Shown: positions 11,508 to 23,063 of the stretch, in pieces
Numbering within the stretch: position 1 is the first letter of the stretch
How the letters are laid out: every line of letters begins with the position of its first letter
DNA from: Kingdonia uniflora
Lineage: Eukaryota; Streptophyta; Magnoliopsida; Ranunculales; Circaeasteraceae
DNA: 64,000 bases
Assembly: GCA_014058105.1 (NCBI GenBank)
Contig: JACGCM010001844.1
Coordinates: forward strand, 4,646,543 to 4,710,542
Direction of reading: 5' to 3'
The notes under the pieces: model-generated
Told to the model about the DNA's origin: nothing
Databases searched by the model: none
The model's input: only the letters and a program-made list of their open reading frames with translations
Made by a program: the position numbers and the translations under genes

Positions 11508-12509
11508 ACTGTCACGGCCCGGCTCAAGACACATCTATAATACCTTAAATTATAGTGAAATATAAGACCGTACGGCTGAGTATGTACAAGCCTGCTTCAC
11601 TAGGCGCGACAACACCTATGGAATATATACTCGGATGCTAGGCATCATCCAGATTATCCTGGATACTCCTGAGGGTCATCGAACAGATATTCAGAGTCGG
11701 CAACAATGGTGAAGGTTCCTTCAATAATCCCTACAGCGTAATCACCTGTGACTATGTACAAGTACGGATAACACACCTGTCCTGGCAGCGGATTAGGATA
11801 TCTTAATATGCCGAATTCCAGAGACAAATTAATATGCCACAAGCCTGGATTAGTTGGATGGCAAACAACTCGAATAACGTAGTCCATTTATAAGGGACAT
11901 CCCATCTCGGATAGCTCGTGGGTTATACGCAGAGCATAGCGGCTCCGTGGTCAAACCCTATATGGAAAAATGGCCCACATTTAAGAGAATGTCCATTGGC
12001 ATTCCCTATGCCTAAGGGCCCGTTTGTTTACTTGGGATATCTTGGACAAAATGGGTGTTTGGTTTAGGATAATAACTTAGTAGATATCCTAGACTAAGTC
12101 AGTAACTGCCAATTTAAATATTCAAGGGCCGGCTCAATTTTTGAGATATCCAAAAACAAATATCTATTATTTTAAAAACCATCGTACTCTCCCATCTCTC
12201 TTTCTCGCAGGTCTCTTTTCTTCCTTCACTTCTCCAAACTTCACTTCTTCAAGTTTCAATTTACAAATAAGAACTACAATTCTTCATTTTAAAGGTTAGA
12301 TTTATCTCTCTCTCTCTTCTCTTTCTCTCTCTCTCTCTTTCTCTCCATACATGAGCTGTCACTTGTTTTACATACATTCTTGAATTTAATGTTATATAGG
12401 TTGTAGCTTTGCTCTTATTTTTGTATGTGTTCTATGCTTAACTTAGTTAGATGAAATGATTTATGACAATTCTATGAAAGTTTTGTTCATCGGAGATGTT
12501 GGGAGAGAG

Positions 12510-12898
12510 GCATTTAAAACGATCCCAAAAGATGGAGAGAAGGGAGCAGAGAGGTGTGCTAAGGAGGACTAGGAGAAGAGGGATGTAGTAGACACAAAGA
12601 TCATGGGTGAGTATGTGGCTTACATGACTGAAAAGCAGCTGAAGAAGCTAGGAGACAAGGTCCATGCCGACATCAAAGAGAAGGTTGAGTTGAATCTCAG
12701 GGAACTCAAATATGTAATTTCCTTTGAGTCGACTCATACAATGAAGGATGTTATGGCTGCCATCAACCAGAAAGTAATGGAGCTAAGGTAATCCTCTACA
12801 ACCAACAACCTGACAGTGACACCAGTGGCCCTTTGGGACCTTCTGAAAAGGTAACTGATGGTGATGCCATTGATGCAGATTATACTAACCACAAGTAA
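12510..12898 (+). pseudogene. Chloroplast HSP70 C-terminal fragment captured by the transposon
   Basis: Translation matches the C-terminal lid and tail of plastid stromal HSP70 (DnaK type). In order: an acidic helix (ERCAKED, stop, EKRDVVDTK), a YMTEKQLKKLGDKV helix, KEKVELNLRELK, then MKDVMAAINQKVMEL. After a frame change comes LYNQQPDSD and the tail DGDAIDADYTNHK with a stop at about 12896-12898. An in-frame stop at about 12570 and a frameshift near 12788 show it is not functional. The ATPase and substrate-binding core is absent. It lies wholly inside the Harbinger element. I cannot tell whether it came from genomic DNA or from a transcript. Confidence 0.85.
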
Positions 12899-14035
12899 AA
12901 AGATTAATGAAGATCTTTATTGTTTTCTTTTTTTACTTAATTATATGTATAGGATAAGATTCTTGCTTTGGGGTTATCATTATGGAATGTGAAAATTTCA
13001 TATTGTGAGCGGGTAGAGAACAAAATTAGATTATTCAAGTGAGCATAATATTGTGATTAAAAAAAAACTAGCATGGACCATGACTGTAGATTACGGCTGG
13101 GTTGGGTGTGGTATGAGATCTAGATTGCAACAGTTGATTAAGTAATCCTCATATTGAAGATCCTTTTAATAAGATGATTGAGATCTTCCTGCAAAAAAAA
13201 AAAAAAATGTCTGTGACCGTATTGTGCTTCATATATATGGTTGTACTAGTTAATTTGCATGTTGCTGTACTTCTACATTTGAAATCTCAGCTTAGAGGCA
13301 GAGCTTTAAGTCCACCTGCTAGCATTTTACCTTCCAATTTTCCGGCTTCTTACCCTTATGACTTGATAAAGACGTTTTCTTGTGGCACCACGATGGTATA
13401 CCAAGTCTCTTTAACACATATTTTTTAGGATTATTTGGTTACTAGAGTGACTTGTTTTGTCTGATTAGTGCACAACCTTTCTAAAATAAGAAGTAGCATA
13501 ATATTGAGAATGATGATAATTTAGGGTGTACTTTGCTTTAGGCAGTCTGTAAACATGGTCTAAGATCAAAGGATTCTATAAAATCTGATCTTTAGCAGAA
13601 TACATGATCCTAGTCGTTTGTTAACAATTTGCAGTCATTAACATTGGGTGAAGTAAGACTTTTTATCTTCATGGTGTGAAGTAGAAATTACTGTTTTATA
13701 CTGTAAGTTGATCTTTGCATATGAAATTATCATCCAGATTCCGCATTTTATTTATGTTTCTAAGTTTATTGCAGTCTATGTACTGCAAATTGCCCCACAA
13801 CAATGTGATGTATCAATTGTCTTATATGAATGGTATCAGTTTATCTTAGCCTTTATAGCCAAAATATATGCACTTAGAGAATCTACATTCGGTTTTTAAG
13901 GTTTAGTAGACGTTGTTAGTGTACTTTTAATAATTATTTTATTTTCTATTTAATATATAGATTTTTAATCACTAATTGACATGTGAACCTCCTTCTCAGT
14001 AGATTTAATAAATTAATGGAAACCTACAGTTAAGA

Positions 14036-15050
14036 ATGGCACCAACATCTGGGAGGGTTTATTTGGGATGGGACGAGAAAATGGATACTATCTTTATCAA
14101 TACATTATTGGAACAAAGGCAACACGGCCAAAAAACTGCGAGCGGTTAGAGCTTGATGGCATATAACAAAGCTTCTTTTAACTTGAAAAGGGAAGCGAAT
14201 CTAGATGTTACTGCTGAGCAATGCAAAACTCGGTGGAAGACATTAAAGGCAAATCACCTTCTCGTCAAAAAAGTTGTTGAATCGAGTGGCTTTGGGTGGA
14301 ATGAAGAAACTCAGTTGGTAACAGCTGAGGAGATGGTCTAGAAATAATTTATCGAGGTATATATTTGGGTGATAGAATAATTTATTTTTTACTAATATAA
14401 GTTATTACGTTCTTACCCATGTTATTTGTTAAAGAGATCCATCGGTGAAGAACTACTGGGATAAAACAATCTTGTATTATCAAGACTTGGACATTTTAGT
14501 CGGAAAAGATTATGCGACAGGTGCAGAAGCTGGCACAAGAAATGATGAAACAAACATCCCACAAGAAGGTAATAATATTATTTTATTTTTAGAAATATTT
14601 AGTACATACAACTACGTTTTATAAGTTTGTTATATCAGGTTTTGAAGTCGATAATGAAGGAGTCGAGTCTGTTTATTCTACTATTGACGAGAGAACCCCG
14701 AATCGTGCTTCATCTTCAACAACTCCTGGTGCCTCTGCTCCTTCTACTAGTGCTTCGGCTCCTAAAAAGAATAGAGTTCGTCGTGACAGTTTGGATAGAG
14801 AGGGAGCTATAGAAAAATTAGCGTTTGCAGCTGACAAACTGGCAGAAAATGTAGGACGGCCTGATTTGGCTGTGTTGGAAAAAGAGTTGAAAGAAATCCC
14901 AACTTTGTCAAAAGACGATCTAATGAAGACTTTATTTTACTATCGCGACAATGACGGCGCTGCCCGTGGTTTTCTTGTTGTGTCTCAAGATTCAAAGAAT
15001 GACTATTTGCAATATGAGATGAAAAATATCCAGCAGTTTTACATTGATTA
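14036..15050 (+). pseudogene. Harbinger Myb/SANT-like DNA-binding ORF, broken
   Basis: The accessory DNA-binding protein that PIF/Harbinger elements use beside the nuclease. The start MAPTSGRVYLGWDEKMD (about 14036) and the trihelix-like block CKTRWKTLKANHLLVKKVV with FGWNEETQLVTAEE (14153-14341) are typical of the family. Stops follow at about 14145 and 14340, a possible intron at 14356-14430, and a serine-rich linker. Then comes the conserved C-terminal block DREGAIEKLAFAADKLAEN ... YRDNDGAARGFLVV (14791-15051). Internal stops indicate loss of function. Confidence 0.75.
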
Positions 15051-15714
15051 AAAGTATTCCGTATTAGGTTGAATAAGACGTTCGTACTATTCGTAGGAAC
15101 GTAGCACTTTATTGTTTGGATCTATTCAAGTTTATTTCGATATTAGTTGTCTATTTATTGAAAGATTAATAAATGAGTTTTTGGTTGTTTGTTTATTTTA
15201 ATATTTAAATGTTACATAGTTTATACATTAATAATTGTTAAAATGAGAGGAGATGTCAAATATATTATTTACAATATCTCATTTGCCAAACACAAAATTT
15301 CAGAATATCTGTTTTTAATATTCGGCTGCAAAAAAAAAAACATATATATGAGATATTTGATTTTTCAAATATCAGGATATCTGAAATATCGAATATCTAA
15401 GATATATTTTTATCAAACAGAGTCTAAGGGAACCCATGAATATCTCTCATGGATGATCCAAGAGCCGAGGTCCTAGATAACTAGGCTATAAGCTTCTTAC
15501 GGCATGGGGTGGTTTGGACCAACTTCCTCCTTAATATAGCTACTAAGTATTTGGGCTATTTCTAATAGAACACATCAAAAGTTGAGACAAAATGTACTCG
15601 CCATTTTCGCATCCTCAACCAAATCCGATTTTAATGAAACTTGGCGTATAGTTATTTTAAGATATGTAGAGCATGCATCCAAAGTCACAACTCAAAACGC
15701 TCGGCCCTATGACA

Positions 15715-15953
15715 GCCATCAGTTGTAGATGCTCTTAGCGATGAGAGAACCCGACTTCAACAAAATTAGCCAATGAACACACCACTGGAGATAAACCCTA
15801 GAAAACCCTCCAATGGGTTTTCCCCTCTCCCCTTTTTATTTTCTTGCTCTTCAAGTTCCCCCCCAAATCCAATTATTATTTTACACTAAAAAACCCAACA
15901 TTTAACAACACTTCCAATTAGGGTTTTAGATTTCTAGGGTTTTTCACTCTAAA
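15715..15953 (+). promoter_or_regulatory. ATAD3 upstream region and 5' UTR
   Basis: Only 239 bp separate the LTR edge from the ATAD3 start codon. The sequence has pyrimidine-rich tracts and 'ccctag/ccctaa' motifs common in plant 5' UTRs, but no clear TATA box. The core promoter may lie here or extend into the LTR. This is inference from position only. Confidence 0.4.
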
Positions 15954-17733
15954 ATGTCGAGATTCCCAAACCCCTTTTCATCATCTTCTTCTTCTTCTTC
16001 TCAACCTTCACCTGCAATTGTGCCAGACCAACAATCAACACCTCAAGAGGAAACTCCTTCTAGGGTTCGTAATGACAATCCAAATCCGAGAACTACTGCT
16101 GCTGGATTCGACCCTGAAGCACTTGAGAGAGGAGTTGAGGCTATTAAGAAGATCAACAGCTCTCAAAATGCTAAAAAGGTTTGCGCTTTATGGTTTTCAG
16201 ATTTGGGTTTTAGTGGGGTTTCTTAGTTTTGGTGAATTTTGGGGGTTTGTTAAGTTGTGTGGGAGTAAATTAAAATTTGGGTTATTGATCAAAGTTATTA
16301 GTTTTTATTTATTTTAGTTTAGTTTTGTTGTTTGGGTTTATGAGATTGTTTGTGAAAGTTCTTTAATTGTTATGTTTTTGGGATACTTGGAATAGGTGTT
16401 TGAGATTACAAAGAAGCAAGAGGAGACGAGGCAGGCAGAAATGCATGTGAAGAAAGCAGAGTTCGAGGCATTGCAAGCGCAACATGAGACTGTAAGATAT
16501 TCAGTTGGTTATATTAGAAAAGGAGACAGGAAAAAAACATGTGTTTCTGTTTTGTAAGGTAGCAATAATTTGCGATACAAAACAAGTGGAATCATCCATA
16601 TTTGTGGGAAGGCGTTTGCCACTTAACTGCAAATAAAAAAATTAATCGGTACTTGTTGAACTCTTTGAAGTGACTTTTGAAAACAGCTATTCAGTTTCAT
16701 TAAGCTTGATAAACTGAACAACGTTGGAAGATGATTAAATATTCTTACATCATCACCCCATAAAAAGCTCATGTATGCTGATAATCTATATCTTTTCTTC
16801 TCAAACTTCCCCTAGTTAGAGTCCGCACCCCACACGAAAAGAAAATGAAATAAGCAACCCGTTGTCATAATTTCTTGATAGACATTATCCTGATCTAATT
16901 ATGTAGGCGTTGAAAAGTTAGTTTAAAGAGTTTGGTATACAGATTTAATGTCTTATTCAAACATTGGCGATGGCCGCCTTTCCGCACGGGGATATGTGTG
17001 GATTATAGATTGTCAATCATGTTCGTATCACCCACACTGAGTCCTACCTTTATCTGAACAGTCTCTGTGTTGTGGCCTATGAGTATAATTTTATCTAGAA
17101 GTAAGCCCAGAAGGATAGACCAATAAAACAACTACAATGTGTAAACTGAATCGTAAAGCAATAAGGTATACAATTACAACATGATGGTTTACATGGAAAG
17201 ACCAAATGCAGTGAAAAATGACAATGGTAGAGGATGATTGAAATTTCACTCTGACAAAGGAAAATAAGTTACACCCCCTTACTGATAGGTCTATTTTAAA
17301 CCCCTAATTTGAGATCAACTTACCTGAATCGCAAACCGTATATAAAAGCTTCAATGGTCATAGCCACATTTATTTTTATTTTTATTTGCTTTGGAATTTT
17401 CTCAAGACCTGAAGTTTTTCTTTGACCAAATAGCTTTCGTTATGTCTCTTTGTCTTGCAGGAAAGACAACGTGTTATTTATGAAGAACAAAAGAAGCTAG
17501 TCAAGCAACAAGCAGAAACAAAAGCCCAAATGGCTCGCTATGAGGATGAGTTGACGAGGAAAAGAATGCAGGTATGTTCTATATTATTTATGTTAGTTAC
17601 TTAGTTGCAATGCTTTTGATGGTGCTCTCTCCCAGGTTGCAAAATGGAGGGTAAAATGGGTATAAAATAGCAAAACAGTGGGTTACTTTAAGGGAGATAG
17701 ACAGTACGAGTACAAACTAGTTTTGATGCGTTC

Positions 17734-17766
<33 letters not shown>

Positions 17767-20700
17767 AGACCAACCACTTCCTTTTTAAAGAAATCAACTG
17801 TGGATGGAACTGTTACTTCTTGCTCTTAATTCCAACATGTTTTGGCTTTTTTGGACTCATTTTAAGCTATTGCAAATTTGCAACACCATTGGATAGCATT
17901 TTATCTCATTACTGTGTTTTTGTAACATCATTGGAGATACTCATGTAAGATATTTTTATAATCCGGTTTTTCCTGTGTTTCTGTAGGCAGACAATGAAAG
18001 CCAGAGAGCAAGAAATAGAGAGCTTGTTAAAATGCAAGAGGAGTCGTCAATAAGGCAAGAGCAAGCTCGGCGTACAACAGAAGAACAGATTCAAGCTCAA
18101 CGTAGGCAAACAGAGAGGGAAAGGGCTGAAATGGAGCGTGAAACAATTAGAGTAAGGGCTATGGCTGAAGCGGAAGGGAGAGCTCATGAAGCAAAACTAG
18201 CTGAAGATGTTAACAAACGAATGCTAGTAGAACGTGCAAATGCAGAGAGAGAGAAATGGGTCGCTGCCATTAACACAACTTTTGATCATATAGGCGGTGC
18301 GTTTTAAACTCCACTCTTATATTTTAAGAGTTATTGTTGGCTGTTCGATTTAAATGGTCGAAATGAGTCACACACCTACAATGAGTAAAAAAGGTTTAGA
18401 GTGTCCTAATTTTTCCTAGGTCAAAGCTAGTAAAAGTTGACATCAACGCTAAGGATTTTTTTTTGCCTAGTATGAATTACATGGGTTAAATTTCTAAACA
18501 TCCAAACTAACTGAAACCAAAAACGAAATTAGCGTGAATTGAAGGTATGTCAACTGCACTTCATGCTTTCTAAGGGCCTGCAATTTTAAGACGTCAATAC
18601 TATCACCTTTTTTGGGAGAGAAATTTTAAATACACCCCATTCTTTAATTAGCCCACCCTAGTTTAACCTCACCCCACTTCTATTTCTCTAGGTTAATTAG
18701 CTCACCCCATCTTTTTTTAAATACAAAATTAAATATTAATGAATATCAAAATCGTCATCATACCTACCAAATCCTCTGTAGATTGAAATTTGAAAATTAT
18801 TAGTGTTGAATGTGTACAAGTTGAACCACCTTTAAAAAATTAAAATCGCTGAATCATATCACATGGCTTAGAGATAGATTTTTCTTCACTCTCATTCCTT
18901 AAAAAAATTTGCTTGCATTGTTTAATTAGATATAGAGATGACGTCGAAATTATATAAGTTTGTAAATGTTTTTTTTTTTTTTTGTTCTTCTCTCATCACT
19001 ATGCTAGAGAGTAGGAATTAGGTAGGGGTGAGCGTTTAAATTGAAAAGTTATGTTTTTATTTGGGGGCATATTTGTCTTTAAATATTAAAGGGTGTAATT
19101 AACTTTAAAAACCAGTGCAATGGGGTGAGCTTTTAAAGTTTTGGGTGTATTTAAAACTTCTCTTTTTGGGAGTCTCAACTTTTGAAGAATTATTTTATAT
19201 GTTCGACTTACCCTACTTATATTCTGCTGCTAATTCGGTTATTTTTCTTGTCACTGGGAAAAAAATCACCTGACTTTCTGTCATCTTTAGGTGGTGTCCG
19301 AGCTATATTAACAGATCAAAATAAGCTTGTTGTAGCTGTTGGGGGAATAACAGCTCTTGCAGCAGGAATCTACACAACGAGGTAATTGTTTGGCAAGAAC
19401 TCTAAAGTGTCTTCATTTTATCATATGCTGCTGTTAATTGATGTGAACTGTACTCTTAAAAGGTCTAATATTACTTAAATTGGAGTCTTAATTTTGCAAC
19501 AAAAAATATATAGAGAACCATTGTAGATGCCCTTAGTTACTAGGATTAATGTATCTACTGTATGAAGTCATATACATCTTCATCTATTAGGGATGATTGA
19601 TCAAATATCAAGCTATACATATATGTCGGTCAGTCCGTATTTTGATGTATTGTCAATGCCAGAATATCTGATAGGTTCGATGCACGTGTGGAAGCTCTAA
19701 TCAAAACCTAACAATTAAATTCGCAAAATTCCCTTAACAAAACAATCTATTTTATTAAATCTCTCAATTCCTCACCCTAACATAATCTCTCACAAAACAA
19801 CCTCCCTAAACCCTAGAACCCTCTCTCCATTATTGGTAGAGATCCTTTATTATCTCCCCCAAATCTAAGCTAATTAGCAAGATTTGGAGAAATTAAATAA
19901 AATATGATATTATGCCAATTTAAACAAGGAAACGACTAATTTGAAAATTAAAACAACTCGAGATAGTGGACTTGCGAGAAAGATCAAACGGCCACGGGGA
20001 ACGTCTCACATGACCTACCAATATTGCCTGAGATATCTTTTGTCCCAACAAATCAAAATCATCAGTCATACTAAGATGCCAACTGATATATTGCAATTCC
20101 AGATCGGTCCATTTCATTTATAGACATAAAAATGTTATATAATTCGACCAAATTGAGAATCCAATCAATATAGGTATCATTTTCAAATGATAGATTTCTT
20201 TATATCAATTATCAGCTGTAAGATTTTTTACTTTTCAAAACTAATGTAGTAAGATATTGATGCATATATTGTTTAATAACAGTCTCATTTCTATTTGCAG
20301 AGAAGGCGCAAGAGTAATTTGGGGGTATGTGGATAGAATATTAGGACAGCCATCATTAATAAGAGAGTCTTCGAGAGGTAAATACCCATGGTCGGGCATG
20401 ATTTCTCGTGGCATAAGCACACTGTCCCATAAAACTGAAGGCCCTGGTGCAAAAATTGGGAACGGATTCGGTGATGTAATTCTTCATCCCTCTCTCAACA
20501 AGAGAATTGAGCAGCTTGCAGGTGCAACTGCAAATACAAAATCCCACCAGGCACCGTTTCGAAACATGCTATTTTACGGGCCTCCTGGAACTGGGAAAAC
20601 TATGGCTGCTAGAGAACTGGCGCGCAAATCGGTATGATATCATATCCTCCTTTTGACGTTATTTCGTAAAAACTGGCAGTTTGGAAATACCCCTAGATTT

Positions 20701-22462
20701 TTGTTTTATGTAATACGCCTGCTTTTTTCTTAACAAATATTACTCCTTGCAACCAATTTATCTTTTGTTGAGGGCGAAAAAAGCAAATTTCAATGATCAA
20801 TTATGCGACTCTTCCTTATTAATTATATATCTCTCATAATTAAGTCTCCAAAGTCTCCTAGTCTCACTTATTTTGTCAGTTGCAACTTAGAGTTGACATT
20901 TACATTGGTGGTTTAAGTTAATCGAAAGCTACAAGAGCGTAGTGATCATCTCCAAATAACAATTACATTGGTGGTTTAAGTTAATCGAAAGCTACAAGAG
21001 CGTAGTGATCATCTCCAAATAACAATTAGTCGTAATTGGGGATGATAAGCTGTTAATTAACATTATATTGTTGGCTGAAATCTATGATATGTCATGGCCC
21101 ACCGTATCGTAGATTTAAGACAACGACTTTTTTTTCTTTTGAATTGTGATATATTCTCAAACTGAGATCTGTATTTGGTTTCATGCTTAATTGATATCGG
21201 ACACATTAGGATCCACATGTTAGAACCTACGAGTTATTTGATAATTTCTTTGTGTGGCATCTTGAATTTGAGATTTGCATAACATGCTCTCAGGGTTTGG
21301 ATTATGCATTGATGACTGGTGGAGATGTTGCGCCACTTGGATCACAGGCTGTTACCAAGATACACCAGTTATTTGATTGGTCTAAAAAATCTCGAAAGGG
21401 TTTACTGCTTTTCATTGATGAAGCGGATGCATTCTTGTGCGAGTAAGTTATCTTTCTGACCCTTATATTGTATATATATACTTGTGGAATGTTGATATTT
21501 AGCGGAAAATGCACTTTCAATGAATTTTTAAGCTTTCTCCAGTCGTGATTTTACGAGTTGAGAGGAAGTTAAATCTCAAAGGATTTTGCTAGAACAGGCT
21601 GTGGAGTAATTGAAATTTCAGTAGGGTTTTGAAATCTGTTTTGGCCCTTATCTTCCTTGAAAGTTTAAGTATTTTTAAAAGCGCAAGGTTAGCCTTTTCT
21701 AATGATTTTTTTGCCTTTGCTACCTTTTCTAATTGCCCAAACTAGGGGTCTTTAGGTACTTACCCTGAGCGATTACTAGCAAAACTTGCTAGTCGTCGAT
21801 AAATCACTTTATTGTGTACTATATATCCCGATTTATAGACAAAGCTAATATGTACTCGTACTTTCAATCATCCCAATATGTTATATGGGCTACAAGCAAG
21901 CGAGCTGTATAACGCCCTTTTTTTTAATCCAATATGCAACTTGTGCAGGCGAAACAAGACGTACATGAGTGAAGCTCAAAGGAGTGCACTCAATGCACTC
22001 CTTTTCCGAACGGGTGACCAGTCGAAGGACATTGTTCTTGCACTCGCCACTAACCGGCCAGGTGATCTTGATTCGGCAGTTTCCGATAGAATAGACGAAG
22101 TCCTTGAGTTTCCCCTACCTGGTGAAGAAGAACGCTTCAAGCTCCTTAAACTCTACTTGGACAAATACATATCGAAAGTCGGAGAGAGAAAATCTAGCTG
22201 GATACCCTCATTCTTCCGAAAAGAACAACAAAAGATAGAGATCAAAGGTTTAACAGACGATATACTCCGTGAAGCCGCAGTTAAAACTGAAGACTTTTCT
22301 GGGAGAGAAATAGCGAAACTTATGGCCAGCGTTCAAGCAGCGGTATATGGAAGCCAAGACTGTGTGTTAGATCCAAACCTATTTCGTGAGGTTATTGATT
22401 ACAAAGTTGCAGAGCATCAACAAAGAAGAAATTTTGCCGATGCCAAGGATGGTAGTGTGTGA
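15954..22462 (+). CDS. ATAD3: ATPase family AAA domain-containing protein 3 (ATAD3-like)
   Basis: Mitochondrial inner-membrane AAA+ ATPase involved in nucleoid and cristae organisation in other eukaryotes. Exons: 15954-16178, 16396-16491, 17461-17571, 17987-18296, 19291-19381, 20301-20631, 21294-21442, 21949-22462. All introns are GT-AG. The CDS is 1827 nt, 608 aa, full length. The protein has a serine-rich N-terminus, a long charged coiled coil (about 55-245), one hydrophobic segment with the GG motif [12 protein letters not shown] (about 260-275), Walker A GPPGTGKT (about 371-378), Walker B LLLFIDEA (about 425-432), and sensor 1 in ATNRPGDLD. The start is the first ATG, with MSRFPNPF leading the conserved N-terminus. 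Intron 4 carries a MITE, intron 3 a C29 run, intron 6 a 63-bp duplication. The paralogue within the plant ATAD3 group is not resolved. Confidence 0.95.
17736..17764 (+). repeat. C29 homopolymer in ATAD3 intron 3
   Basis: An uninterrupted run of 29 cytosines between exons 3 and 4. Length is likely unstable in the genome and error-prone in sequencing. Confidence 0.9.
18618..19162. mobile_element. Mutator-type MITE in ATAD3 intron 4
   Basis: The ends are inverted repeats: GAGAAATTTTAAATACACCC on the left and, inverted, GAGAAGTTTTAAATACACCC on the right, 19 of 20 matching. A perfect 9-bp duplication TTTTTGGGA flanks it (18609-18617 and 19163-19171), the size made by Mutator-like transposases. 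It is 545 bp with no coding capacity. It sits well inside the intron and leaves both splice sites intact. Confidence 0.9.
20901..21026 (+). repeat. Perfect 63-bp tandem duplication in ATAD3 intron 6
   Basis: The unit starting TACATTGGTGGTTTAAGTTA occurs at 20901-20963 and again at 20964-21026 without a mismatch. It is a recent local duplication and does not touch an exon. Confidence 0.95.
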
Positions 22463-22683
22463 TTTTGAGATTACATCTATCACTGTCAGTTTTTTGTTGT
22501 GTTAGCTGACCATAGAAAGAGCAGGTGAGTATCTGCTTATATTTATCCCAGGGCTTCTTTCTTGTCTAACATTATTTCCTCTCAATGAGAGGGATTTTGG
22601 TTTATCTATTAAATTAAATCCCATGTGGTATCTATGAAGCAATACCAGATCTTATTTTTTCTAGACTTGATTTCCTCTAATTA

Positions 22684-23012
22684 TGATATAACACATCAAG
22701 GTCGTCTACTTCTATATGACCTATGTTTATTTAATGTTTTATATTTTATGTTTTAGCTTAAGCTCTGTTGGAGAGGTCTAATATGGGTTATTAACAGTTT
22801 CTCAATTTAAATAGAAGTCTATTTCAATTAGAATTGGGATTTATAATTCTAACCCCCTTGTTATCTATAAAAGTGGAGGTCTAGGCTATTTGTTTTTCAG
22901 TTAATTTTAATTAAAGAAAATTGATTTGTTTAGTAGAAATTAGTAGTTTTATTTAACTCTCAAATACAATGTGATATTCATACGAATCTCGCTTCCGTGT
23001 TCGTAGTAATTA
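22684..23012 (+). repeat. 5' LTR of the 22.7-28.1 kb element
   Basis: Homologous to 27732-28093 and, more distantly, to 37450-37785. Ends are taken from where the three copies start and stop matching and from the decayed primer site next to it, so the borders are approximate. Confidence 0.6.
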
Positions 23013-23063
23013 TCTCAATTGGAGTTGCGTTAGAATCTAGTTTAGTCAGTTTCAAGAACAAAG

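Larger units (their letters stand above)
12016..15424 (+). mobile_element. PIF/Harbinger element carrying a host gene fragment
   Basis: The target trinucleotide TAA is duplicated (12013-12015 and 15425-15427), shown by comparison with the uninterrupted LTR near 3833 (CCTAAGGGAACCC). Ends are GGGCCCGTTTGTTTA and, inverted, GACTCTGTTTGATAA, typical for this superfamily. It contains a chloroplast HSP70 C-terminal fragment (about 12510-12898) and a Myb/SANT-like second ORF (14036-15050). No DDE nuclease ORF is recognisable, so it is non-autonomous now. Both ends also carry short GATATCT-type motifs. Confidence 0.85.
3332..15714 (-). mobile_element. LTR retrotransposon, - strand, split by two nested elements
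   Basis: Two related LTRs (3332-4133 and 11510-15714) lie in the same orientation. A minus-strand tRNA-Met type primer site sits 2 bp inside the right LTR, so the 5' LTR is on the right and the element reads leftward. The interior (4134-11509) is interrupted by a hAT element at 6845-11341. The 5' LTR is interrupted by a PIF/Harbinger element at 12016-15424. Removing both leaves roughly 4.5 kb. The interior is badly decayed: no intact gag or pol domain can be read, so I cannot assign gypsy or copia. The two LTRs have many substitutions, which indicates an old insertion. Confidence 0.8.
11510..15714 (-). repeat. 5' LTR, interrupted by a PIF/Harbinger element
   Basis: The LTR runs TGTCACGGCC...CCCTATGACA with TG/CA ends extended to TGTCA/TGACA. 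The Harbinger insert with its duplicated TAA breaks it at 12013-12016 and it resumes at 15425. Without the insert it is about 793 bp, close to its partner's 802 bp. Its outer edge lies only 240 bp from the ATAD3 start codon. Confidence 0.85.
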
